Positions 13,071-23,669 of a DNA stretch of 64,000 nt are shown piece after piece (within the stretch, counting starts at the first letter, position 1; each line of letters starts with the position of its first letter). This stretch comes from Dactylonectria macrodidyma (Eukaryota; Ascomycota; Sordariomycetes; Hypocreales; Nectriaceae). Where the stretch lies: assembly GCA_020744425.1 (NCBI GenBank), contig JAGMUV010000010.1:1054001-1118000 (forward strand), given 5' to 3'. The notes beneath the pieces were generated by a model. That model saw only the letters and a program-made list of their open reading frames with translations. It did not search any database and was not told the origin of the DNA. Position numbers and translations under genes: made by a program.

Positions 13071-13956
13071 GCCATGGATTGTAATAACAAGCTAGAAATT
13101 TCTCCCAATAACAAGTTTGAGTATAGAGTGCACGCTGTTAGCTAAATACATCTGACTAGGTGGACTCAATAAGCCCCTAATTGATCCCGACACTATCGCA
13201 ATTAGGGCTGTACATGGCTCCGGTGTCAGTTATGGAGCAAGAAACGTTGGCTTGTGTGACCTCGTTTATGTGGTCCCTGAGGCGTACTTCTCATCAAATG
13301 GGGCTTCCTGTGCAGGGGCTTGCTCGAGTTTGACCTTCGCTAGTGCTATGGGCTGATAAAAGGCATCACACCTCATCTTAACTGGCGAGCAGATCACTAC
13401 TAAAGAGCTCAAGTCGGCGGGACTTATTAGTAAACTTATACCTGAAGAGAACTTTCTCCAGAATATTCTGGCTATCTATGACTTGCTGCGCTGCCATTAC
13501 AATTGCTGAAGGTCAACAAGCAGCTGATGTCAAGCTTTTAGAAAGAGCATTTACTTAGAGCGAATAAACTAGAACTCAACTCCTTTCAAAACCTGTTGAA
13601 GACTAATGAGGCTAAGATTGTGGCGGAAAGCCTCGCCGCTGAGCAGCCACTGAAGAAGTCGAAGGCGGTGGGAATGGCTCATAACCTCTAGGTCTGATCA
13701 AGGTGATCTAAGAAGAAGAAGAATTCAACGTACTAATGACGTGTTTAATCAATGACATGTATAATCTAACCTACTGGAAGTTAAGAGAGACGTGACTAGA
13801 TTATGCACATGTGACTGGGATCGTAGAAAACTCAGAATGTGACTTCCGTGAGAACAGCACTGTCCCCTCCAGCACGGCAAGGATGACCTCCAGATTTGTG
13901 ACTCCAAACTGTTAATGATATGATGGGAGAGGTGCAATCTTCTTGAACACCTACTT
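13071..13956. other. Intergenic between convergent GH3 and GH43 genes
   Basis: Holds the 3' regions of both genes. A short open run near 13370-13500 and an alanine/lysine-coding patch near 13600 look like decayed coding sequence, but I cannot assign a family. Confidence 0.4.
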
Positions 13957-15778
13957 TTATAGCTCAAAATCGCAATACTCTACCGCTAGCTTCCCCCCCA
14001 AAGCTTTCGTTGCAAAATTAAAGATCGCAAAACGATAGCCCACGAACCCGGTAGGCGAGTTGGTCAAAGTAAATACAGGGCCCAACTGTGTGAAGGCGGT
14101 GCCATCGTAACTGTACTCGAACTTGGCTTGCCTGGGCTCTTTCTCGTACCCATCAACACATGCAGCTGCAACGTTTACGTCGATTCGCAACCACACTCGT
14201 TCGTGTGTCAATGATACGTCTGCCTTGATACCCCCATTGGAGACCACTGCCCAATCCTTTGAAACAGGGCGGCCATTTACCCAGCCAACGGCCTCTCCAA
14301 CAGGTGCGAGTGTCATGTCGTCAACATACACGAGCCTCGTCGCTCCGTCATCCTGGTGGATGCCGATGTATGCGCTCTGGTCGCGAAACAGTGAAGCACC
14401 TGCTCTGTCTCCATCCTTGAGTTTTGACCAGTTTATGCAGAATGTAGCAGTGCTCATTGGCCCTGTGGTACGGTGAGTGAGTGTGTTGGTTGCTAAGTAG
14501 AGGCTGTCCGTCACTGTGCCAGTTTCGAGCAGCAACTGTCCTTGTTGGATGCTCCACTTCGAATTATCAGGGCTTTGATTCCATTCCCAGCAACAATCCA
14601 GTTTTCCATGGCTGAAGGAATGTCTCCTGATGCATGTTCCGAGTTTCTTTGCGGAGTGATCGCTCTTCAAGCACGGATACTCTGGTCGCCATTGCCCGCG
14701 GGTGTCTGCATAATCGGCTATAATTCTTGGCCACCCCTCGCCATCGAACTCAACAGGTGCCAGCACGGGAATTCGGCCGGCGGGAAAAGCATCAATGAAT
14801 GCCATGTAGTACCAGTCGCCGCCAGGGGTGTCGACCAGTGCTCCTTGATGAGGAGCCCCAGCGCCTGCGATTGGAGACCGCATGTTGGACAGTACCTCCC
14901 GGTACTCATAAGGCCCGAAAGGTCCATTGTTGGATTTGAGCACGAATTGTCCATCCCAAGGCTTCGTTAACCATATGTAGTATGTTCCATTGATGCTGTA
15001 CATTCGAGCACCTTCAAGGTAGTCATCTGAATCGTACACAGGCTAAAATTATCCGAGTTAGCTTTACCCCAAGCTCTGCAAGGACCATACTCACTCGGCT
15101 TGTGACTTCTGTAAGCCCGTCCGCAGACAGCTGCGCGACGCGGATTGTCTTTGTTCCATAGGCGACATAAAAAGAATCGTCCTCGTCAATAAGCAACCCT
15201 GCATCGTAGTAGAAATTTTCGATTGGAGGATGCGAGGACCACGACCCTTCGGGATTCTTTGCCGTAAATATGTAAGACTGGTCTGTTCCTTGGATGGCGC
15301 CGTACCAGTAAAACAAGCCGTTGCTCTTGCGGTATTTGAGCGTCGATGCCCAGATGCCTTTCACATAACCTGTGGCATTACGGCCATCCATAAGGAATTG
15401 TGAGCCAAACGCAGCCAAGTCAGGGATCGAATGCCCGATGTATTCCCAGTCAACCAAGTTGTTCGACCGCAGGATTGGTGCGCCGGGGGAAAAGTGGAAA
15501 GACGACGCGCTCATGTAGTATGTGTCTTCAACGCGGACCACCTCCATGTCTGGCAAGTCTTCCCAAAGTATGGGATTGATGTAGTTAATTGACGTCTCGC
15601 TGAGCGAGGGCGGTGATCCCCGGTTGGCCATTTCGAGGAAGCGATCGTGACTGGGCGAAACTCTGAGGAGATTAGATGCGCAATCTTCGCTTTCAGGGGG
15701 TGCAGGGAGAGGCAATGAACAGCGGACGTAGGCGGTGACTTCCGGTAATACATGGATTTTGGTCTCGTACTTATGCAA
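13957..15778 (-). CDS. GH43 glycosidase (beta-xylosidase/alpha-L-arabinofuranosidase type)
   Basis: Likely removes xylose or arabinose from hemicellulose oligosaccharides. Two exons (15095-15778 and 13957-15042) around a 52-bp GT-AG intron; the join reads EVTSR-PVYDSDD. The five-bladed propeller motifs are present. Numbered from the first ATG, the base is Asp77 in LPDMEV, the pKa modulator Asp192 in YYDAGLL and the acid Glu238 in YLEGARMY. The C-terminal 200 residues form a beta-sandwich, as in multidomain GH43 enzymes. The first ATG gives 589 residues, but the first 49 look unlike the family; Met50 (ATG at 15629-15631, MANRGSPPS) is the more natural start. Neither start gives a signal peptide, so the enzyme is probably intracellular. 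It is first in a run of three minus-strand genes with a regulator and a sugar porter. Confidence 0.88.
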
Positions 15779-16279
15779 TGTTCATTCTAGACAACAATCC
15801 TCAGGTTAACGAGATGGCGAGTTTTCGCTACGAATACGAGTTTTTCGGTGAAATAAACCCCGAAACGATCCACTTCGGGACAAAGATTATACCAAGCGGG
15901 GGTGCAGGCGGCATCTCGAAGATCAAATGATGCTCATCATGACAAAGTGGCGCGTCCTTGCTGCGCTATCGCTTCTAGCCAAACTCTCCCTAGGCATCGT
16001 TACTCTGACCGGAAGCCCTAATATTACTACTATATCACCGATGCTTTCGATTTACATGGGTTTATAGTAACTGTTTGGAATCTTGGGTGGCTGAGACAAC
16101 GCTACGACTTCCTTATTGTCGTTTGGATTTTGATTTTTTTTGAACCAACCTTCATTTTATTTTATTTTGGTCTACCTCTCTATTTCGCCACTTCTCTTAC
16201 AAGCCACAGTCTATGGCGCGAGTTAACAACGCAGGTCAAGTTTCCACCATTTTATAGCGAAGGCAAAAGTTTAGCGAAG
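15779..16279. other. Intergenic; GH43 promoter region
   Basis: Contains the GH43 upstream region and the regulator's 3' end. A T-rich run (16128-16168) is the only notable composition. Confidence 0.5.
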
Positions 16280-18949
16280 CTATGACATGAGCGCCGACTC
16301 CATCTCAGCCTGCTGCGGGCTGATGCTATAGTACAGATCGTAGAACGACGGATAATATTCCACGCCGAGCCTGCTCTCCGATGTATCCCGGAACTTTCGA
16401 AAGTACTCCAACGCAACCTCTGCATCAAAGTCCAGCGAATCGAAGCTTGGCATTCCGACCAAGGTAGTGTCTGGAACAGAGTCCTGGGTGTCCATTCGAA
16501 ACTCGGCGCCGTCTACCGAGCCTTGATTTACCACGAAAGAAGCAGCCGCTCCAGAGTTGGCTGAGTTCTGAGGCTGGCATGATCCCAAGAGGCTCCCATT
16601 TTCGCAAATTCGCACGTCTACTCGCTCCATGAGCCTCGCGATGATGATCCTCGCCCTCTTCGCCGCCGAGTAGATTGCCTGATGTCTATCGAGACAGCCT
16701 AGGCAGACTCGCAGCGACTCAAGGGCCGCAAATTGGTCACCATGCTGCGCAAGAATGTGGATCTGTATGGTGGCCCCGATGTAGGCTGCATAGCAGAGAC
16801 TGAATGTTTCGCTGAGAGGGTTATATAGCTTCTCGTGCACCCGTAAGATGTGTGTAATCTCGCTCGCGGCTTTGCAGCAGGTGAAAAGAGCTTGGCTCGC
16901 GATTGGTCCGGAGGACAGGGCAGAGTCGAACAGAAGTAGCCGGTGGACGAGAATCAGAAGGACGTTGTACACCGCCCTAGAATTAGCCAGGTTAACAGAA
17001 TGCTATAATGTGAGGTTATAGGTTCCGATTAGCTTCAACTTACAGCATGCCTAAGTTGTAAGGCAGTGGATTCGATTTTGTGCTGGCGGTAATCAAGTCA
17101 AGGTGACGCGGCAGGCCTTGCCGCCAAGCCTCCAGCTCTAGTTGCAAGTCCAAGACGTCTTTGCAGAGGTCTTCTGGGGTCTGCGCCAGTTGGCTTACAG
17201 CATATATCTTGCTGTGAATCCGTTCCATAATGATGCTCAGCCTACAGAGGCTCCTGAGCGTTGTCATGTGGTATGAAGGCGAAACGCTCTGTTGGCTTGG
17301 CTCACAGAACGAGGTGGTATCAAACTTCTCAAGCTCTTCGTAGTCGTCCAAAAACACTAGCGGGACGTTGGTATCACGTATCTGAAGGCATGGATGCCTG
17401 CCTTGGTACAAGCACTGAACTTTGTCAATCACTGCCAGGCCAGTGCGTCAGTCGAGGAGAAAGTTCTAGCATGTGACGTGGATTGAGAGTGGGTGGAGGT
17501 CTCACTAAATGCGCCCCAATAGACCCTACGCCGGATTTCGATGTCCTCAGTGCTCATTGATTTTGACGATGCAGGCTCCACGTGGATGCCGGCATCAATA
17601 ATCATATTGAAGGCATTGCCGGCATAGAGCCACGAGACGCTCCTCTCGTCACAGCGGGTAAACAGCGAGCAGGCCATAATGAGTAGGGCTTGGATCGTGG
17701 TAATGTGAGTCTTATCGAACAAATCGCGAAGCAGCTGGTCGAAGCGTTGCCGGAACGACCATCCAGCCGTGGCTCTGTCCGTCGCATCCTGTCGTATCGA
17801 CGTGGATGGGCTGTGCTTGGATACTGAATAATACATGGCATTGAGAAGTAGCTTGGAGAAGTAGGGTCCGCCAGAAGCCATGTCACGCATGAACGCAGTA
17901 CGGTAGACGATTAATCCAGCGTGGAGTTGACGGGCCCAGAAGATGGAGAGCAGCTGCATTCCGATTTCTGGCTCAACCCCATCAAAGTCAAGACAGTCGG
18001 TCGATAAATTGACAATTTCTAGCTGACCTGAAAACATGTCAATAGCATATAGCCAGTCAGCAACGAGTTACGACTTCCGTGAGAGTGGGCAAGCAGGAGG
18101 CGGGAAGTGAGTGTAATATCGGCTTACGCTGTCTTGCGGTCTCTGCAATCAGCCTGCATCGGGCATGCTCTATCTCCTCGGGAGCCCGTTCAAAGATGTC
18201 TTGACTTCCACGGACGCGCGAGATCTCATCGAATAGGACGCTGGTTGGCCCATGATAGCTGGTGTGTCTGTTCTGGGGCGCCTCTGCGGGCGAACTTGTT
18301 GTAGGTTGTCTTTGCTTCTTAGCGTCGAGGCTAGGATAGGACTCGGATTCTCCAGGGTGTTGATGATGCTCGCAAGGGTCAGAAACAGCACAGCTACTCA
18401 CTGCTCCCTCAATCGCTTGGCCCTCATGATCATGTGCTGCGGAGGTGTCCGGGGTTGTCGGTGTGGTCTCGGATGAGTCTTTGTCGTGCGTCGGTCTTTG
18501 GCTCAGCCGCTGTAACAATGTACGGTTCTCGTCTTCTAGCTCTTTGATTCGTCTATTGGTTGGCCTACAGCATGGATCAGCAGCGCCCCAAGCGGGGTTG
18601 GACATGTGTGAACCCTCCTAGTGTCCTTACCTCGGCTGTTGTTTGATGGATTGCGGGACACACCGTTGGCCACGAACCTTGCATGATCTGCAAACTGGCT
18701 TTGCACCATCACACCGTAGCTAAGTTGGCAAGAACGTGTTAGAATCAATGAGCAAGACCACATCCACGCAATCATCCATAATCATCAAAGTAGGAACGGG
18801 CACTCTTTACCAAGGGCCTAGCTGGCGAGACAATAACAAACCCTGTCACGTCGCAATGGGAGGGGGAGGCTAACCTTCTTTTCGCGGCAATACTCACACG
18901 CCAAGGTCGCCCTCTGGGACGAAGATGCCCTGGTGCGGTCGAGGACCAT
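16280..18949 (-). CDS. Zn2Cys6 transcription factor with fungal-specific regulatory domain
   Basis: Likely local regulator of the glycosidase block. Six exons: 18875-18949, 18631-18719, 18128-18564, 17506-18027, 17044-17431 and 16280-16976; phases close to give 735 residues. The zinc cluster spans the first intron: CEYCREKKLRCDGAKPVC then CRSCKVRGQRC, with all six cysteines. A short coiled coil follows (RRIKELEDENRTLLQRL), the usual dimer element, then a Ser/Thr/Pro-rich linker. The middle homology domain has MQLLSIFWARQLHAG, RRRVYWGAFMIDKVQ and YQGRHPCL, as in the nit-4-like fungal regulator family. It is co-oriented with GH43 (3' end about 500 bp from the GH43 start) and with the sugar porter upstream. 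That placement suggests pathway-specific control, which is inference. Coiled-coil C6 proteins usually bind spaced CGG triplets. Confidence 0.9.
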
Positions 18950-20158
18950 GATTGTCCGGAGAGGGTTTCACGCGTCTCGGTCTTGTGTGCAATGTGAATT
19001 CAAGTGTGGGTTTGGGGCTGGGGGTTTCTCGGACGGTAATATGCCTCTCCCTGCTGGCCCAGGGCGCTGGCATGAAGAGAGGGGTCGTGCGAGTGGACGC
19101 ACATGTTGGCCTAGCTCCGGATGATGATGGTGCGGGTGTGGAGTGGTCTCTGTACCAGGTACATGTACAGCACGGAGCCTAGTCCTTGCCACTTCTGCCC
19201 AGTGTTCATCAGACCACGCCCTAGAGACTTGAAAATAGCCGGGCCAATGAAATGGGCGCCGCACCTCCTTCGTACCTCACCACATCAGACGCTTGGGTTA
19301 GTGTGGGGTCACCGCGCGGCTCAAGCATATCGCATAACCAAATTGTAAGATTGATCTCTAAGCCCCCTAACTCATGTCTTCGTATCTCCCGCTACGTACC
19401 CCTCCGGTGCCTCACTAGAGCTCTAGTATTAATCGGATGTCTCACCAGCGCCATGTTGGGTATGTGACATATGTAATTTGTAAGGAATGGGTGTTGTCGT
19501 CAAATTCTGCCTCGTACTAACTCTAAATGAATGTTTCCAGATGGCGGGTTTCATCAGGAGATATAAATCTAACGGGACCTGCAAATTTTAAATGGTGTAG
19601 GTTCACCGTAGGGTTAGAGTGAGAGGAATACTAGCGGCAGGCTTCACAAACAGGGGCCAAAGAGCGTATCCTCGTTGAAGCATATCGGGACCCAGTGAAA
19701 TGTGACGGGGCTACTCAATACAATATGTAAATCATATAGAGACCATCGGAATGCACTCTGGAAAGCGCGGCAAGTATAACTCATGTGTAGGCTCCCTGGA
19801 TCAGTTGAGGGACCCCTAGAATAGATCGTGTAAATCGAGGGCTCAGTAGTCCTTTTCTTGTTGGAAAAAAAAGAAGAGGGAGGGGAGAGAAGAACAGAAG
19901 AAGAAGAAGAAAAAGAAGAAGAAGAAGCAAACTCAGAGTATTCGGTCACTGCATATTGTAGGGTTTTACTTTCCTCGCAGATGCCTCAAATTGATGGACT
20001 ATGACTGAGAGCTGAAGATCCTGACTCAAACTGCGGGGCCTTGCTTGCGATATTTCAGAACGAATAACTCAAAAGAACCACATTGCGGATCCTCAGATCA
20101 ATATCAAGCTCCCTCTGCTGTATCATACAGCCGCGGGACTTATCAAGCATGTTAACAA
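18950..20158. other. Intergenic; purine tract
   Basis: Promoter of the Zn2Cys6 gene and 3' flank of the sugar porter. A nearly pure purine tract, rich in GAA repeats, lies at 19864-19927. No gene recognised. Confidence 0.5.
19864..19927 (+). repeat. Purine (GAA/AAG) microsatellite
   Basis: An A/G-only run with one C near 19895 and many GAA triplets. It encodes Ser/Ser-Phe repeats on the minus strand, which explains an apparent short ORF there. Confidence 0.7.
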
Positions 20159-21925
20159 TCACACAGTCTCCAGGTCCTGGGCCGTCTCTGACTTCTCGCG
20201 AATATGGGCAACAGCAGCAGCGTTGACATCAGTGCCATCGAAAATATGACTGACTTCCTCCAAAGTTCGGCCAGCGGTTTCGGGGAACAAGAACCAAACC
20301 AGAACAAACCAGACGATGAGCATCACGACCCAGACGATGTAGTACCTCCAGGTGAGGGCTTCCATGGCAATGGGGTTGGCGAAGCCGTTGAACAAGCCCG
20401 CGCCGTATGTAAAAATCTGCTCGATGGTATAGCCCTTGGCACGGAGCGTGAAAGGCATGATCTCGAGGATATATGTGGGCAGGACGGGGCCAATGCTGAG
20501 ATTGTAAAAGAGTTGGAACACAAAGATCATGGCCACCACGCCGTAGCCAAGGCCAGTATCCTCAAATCCCCTTTGCTGATTGATTGATGAGAGAATTGTC
20601 CAAATCAGATAGGCCATCGCCATTCCGGCGAATCCGGCAAGGAGAATTGTTCTTCGGCCGAACCGCAGGATGCCTGTGGCGCCGATGATAGAAACAGCGT
20701 AACAAAAGAGTGTCAGACCACCGTTGATGAGGTTCTGCTCCTCTGCATCCTCGATACCGATGCTTCTCAATACGATGACCAAGTAGAATGAAATTAATCC
20801 ATTGCCGGACCACTGGGCTGAGAGGCCAAGAATGATCGCAATTGCAAGTCGCCATCGGTTACCCTCTGAGTTATGGTTAGCAAAGCTGTAGCGAATAGCC
20901 CGTAACATTGGTGCTTACTAGTAGAGAAAAAGTCGAGATACGACTTTGTATTTTGGGTCTTCTCGAGCTCAATCGCCGCCTCAATCTCTGCCATCTCGTA
21001 GCTCACAAGCGGCGAAATATCGGCATCGGTATTCTGACCAGCGTGATACCTATTCAAGATCTTCCGGGCTTGAGGAAGCTTTCCATTGCTAACAAGATAC
21101 CTTGGGGATTCCGGCACAAGATAGATGAAGAACAGCTGGTAGAGGGAAGGAACACATTGTAGGAGGGATGGGATCTTCCAACTCCAGCTGGTATCCAATT
21201 TGAATGTGCCGTAAGTGCTCCAGGCAGCTACAATAGCTCCGAGAAACTAAGAATGGTTGTCAGCTGAGCTATTTCTTCTTTATTTTCTTTTTCAGAGAGA
21301 GATGGACGCAGCTTCGTACCCATGTTGTGGAGGCAAAAGAGGTGATGAATGGACGATGTGTCGGGTAGGCCAGTTCCGCGAGAAGAGGGTTCGAGGCTAC
21401 TCCCACAATGCCGGTTCCGAACCCGACGAAGAATCGTCCAGCAAGAAAGAAGTTGATGTTGCTAGCGGCTGTCTGCAGGGCTGTTCCAAGGAGAGCGAAA
21501 ATTGATCCGACGAACACGGGCAGCCGGCGACCATAGCGATCGGCTACGAACGGAACAATTGGCAAGCTCACGATAGCTCCAATGACCTGCATAGTGCCAA
21601 GAAGACCCAGACGTGCTCCAGAAGGGTTGTCGAAGTCTGTAGTAGCGTCAGCCTTGTGCTTCCGGAATGGTCACCCACTACTCGAATGGTTACCTGAAAT
21701 CCAAACTGGGACAGACTGGAGTCCGTTAAGCATGCTGCTGTCAAAACCAATAAGATAGCCCGTCATCATAGGAACTGTAAGGAGGAAATTCAGTTTCACC
21801 AGGTGAGGTGTCTTCCACCATGGTTTCGAGTTTTGTGGCAGAACACTTTGCAAGTTGACATGCTCAGCCTGCTCGACGTCGCCCCTCGCGGCTGGTGCCG
21901 CCGCCAACACGTCCTTTAGGGCCAT
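20159..21925 (-). CDS. MFS sugar transporter (hexose/lactose-permease type)
   Basis: Twelve-span plasma-membrane proton/sugar symporter. Exons: 21694-21925, 21320-21636, 20919-21246, 20159-20865; phases agree and give 527 residues, the usual size. Signatures are DRYGRR after the second span, PESPRYL before the central loop, RFGRRT, and PETAGRTLEE after the last span. TM1 carries TGYLIGFDSSMLNGLQ. The N-terminal 40 residues are cytosolic. The transporter is divergent from the second GH3 gene (1.7 kb apart) and in line with the regulator and GH43, so the simplest idea is import of the glycoside cleaved by the neighbouring intracellular hydrolases. Substrate cannot be read from sequence alone. 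Confidence 0.93.
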
Positions 21926-22427
21926 CTGATTGGCGGGTTTGTGGAACAGACTCGACGACTTGGAAAATTCTGAAGCCAGAAGTAAGGCTCAATGAGTATC
22001 ATGCGGATAGAATCAGAAGAATCTGTGCTACGGGTTTACCACAAGATTTATAGAAGTGACAGACCATGCGTGGCGTCCCGGCGGACTCGTGATAGGAAAT
22101 GATTCACTGGTTACATCTCGTTAACAGACCCTCTCTCTCCTAGTCAGTCTGTTACCTGTTTCGCCGAATTGCAAGGTGACTCGCTCTCCAATACACCGAG
22201 TTGTTCACCGTCGACTGACTCTGTTAGCAGGACCCCTTGCAACGAGGCTAGCAATGATTGGTCTAGTCCCGGAGCTCCTGACTGTCTACTTTTTGATGCT
22301 AGGAGTGATCTCGAGTCGTCCAAGGTACCAAGAGCGAATACTACGTATAGTACTTGACCGGGATTAGCATGTGAGCTGAGTGTGGAGCATGCATGTGGGG
22401 AAGCAAATTGGGTCCAGCGTTACATAA

Positions 22428-22455
22428 CGGGATCGCTCCGGCAAGTCTCGGTCCG
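22428..22455. promoter_or_regulatory. Candidate Zn2Cys6 operator: overlapping CGG-N7-CCG and CGG-N11-CCG
   Basis: CGG at 22428-22430 faces CCG at 22438-22440 across 7 bp. CGG at 22439-22441 faces CCG at 22453-22455 across 11 bp. Inverted CGG triplets are the classic Zn2Cys6 dimer target, and 11-bp spacing is the Gal4 spacing. Position between transporter and hydrolase supports a role; binding is inference. Confidence 0.35.
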
Positions 22456-23567
22456 AGTAGAACAGCAAAGTGGCCCTGCAATAGCACACACGCCATCGAA
22501 ACCGGACCGTATCGTTGGTACGACCTCTTCGCAGGGGGATCAGATGCGGGGAACTGGGGTTTTAGGCGAGTCAGCAACCAACTGTACACCTTTCGACAGT
22601 AATCCACGCGTTTTGATCCATATTTAACCTGGGTGTTGTTTGCAGAGAGCCGTGGAAATGCCTTGGGCCGCGTCGGTTTAAATTATCCTGTGTATGCTGC
22701 GGTAAGATGTGACGATTTAGATGGTTCCCAGTGAGGGAATCCTGTCAAATGGCTAAAGTCAGTAGAACAAGTTGAGCATGTCTTCCCTGTGTGGGTTTAT
22801 TGTTACATTCGACACCAGCTAGGTGGAGTGATGGGCGGCAAGGCGAGATGCCCATAGTAACAATGCTGTAATCGGTAGTCTAGAAACTAGCCACGCAGCA
22901 GCAGCAGTCCCTCTGGGTTCATCTACAATGGTAACTGCAGGTGGTTGCTGACCAACGTGTTGCCTTGGTATAGGGTAGGTGGGCACTGTAAGTACAGGCG
23001 GGCGTTGTATGCTGAAAGGCAGGCGGAACAGTTGATTGATGGCGCGTCGGCCGGGTATGACTGTCTATAGTTGCTGGCGATGAGTACAGGCGGTAATTAA
23101 CAATCGCTGCCACAACCTGCGCAGTAGATGGGAATACGTTGCGGGGTGAACAGAATCCATCCCTGTGCATAATGGTTCCAATATGCCAAGCCGGAACTAA
23201 CTGGCCAAGGGGTGAGCAGGGTGCCCACTCAGGTACTAGGTTCTCCGCAGCATGTATCTTTTCGACCTACCTGTACCCTAAAAGTGGTGTGAATTGGGCC
23301 TTTGTCGTATTCAAACACGACAAATCCATATCCAGCTAAGAATGCACTTTCCCGCGTCCAAGCTTCGTAAGCAGCTAGACGAATCGTGCTCCATTCATCG
23401 ACCCCACAGAAATACTCTCAGGACCGCATTGGGTGCTTTGCGACCACTTCTAAAATTAACTGCGTCCTGCAAGTGCAGTCATCTACCCCCGTGGATAAAT
23501 CCCTTGTGAAGACCCATATGCCGGGGTTATACACACGCTTCCCGAGGTCTAGGCCAACACCTTTCAA

Positions 23568-23573
23568 TATATA
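23568..23573 (+). promoter_or_regulatory. TATA box of second GH3 gene
   Basis: TATATA lies 102 bp before the ATG at 23670. Confidence 0.45.
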
Positions 23574-23669
23574 GGAAGCAACGGCTCCTACTATTGCTAT
23601 CAGGCTGAGTATCCTAGTAACTGATCTAAAGTTGATTAGACAACCGTCTTTGTCTCAATATCGAGCCAC

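Larger units (their letters stand above)
21926..23669. other. Divergent promoter region, sugar porter / GH3
   Basis: A 1.7-kb region between two diverging genes with no coding frame I can support. Contains spaced CGG/CCG triplets at 22428-22455 and a TATA-like box at 23568. Confidence 0.6.

Noticed and set aside
13370..13680. Possible pogo/Fot-type transposase remnant
   Set aside because: Short open patches look faintly coding, but I could not match the DDE motif or a C-terminal signature.
14123..14970. Plus-strand frames of 117 and 142 codons over the GH43 gene
   Set aside because: Antisense shadows of the GH43 second exon.
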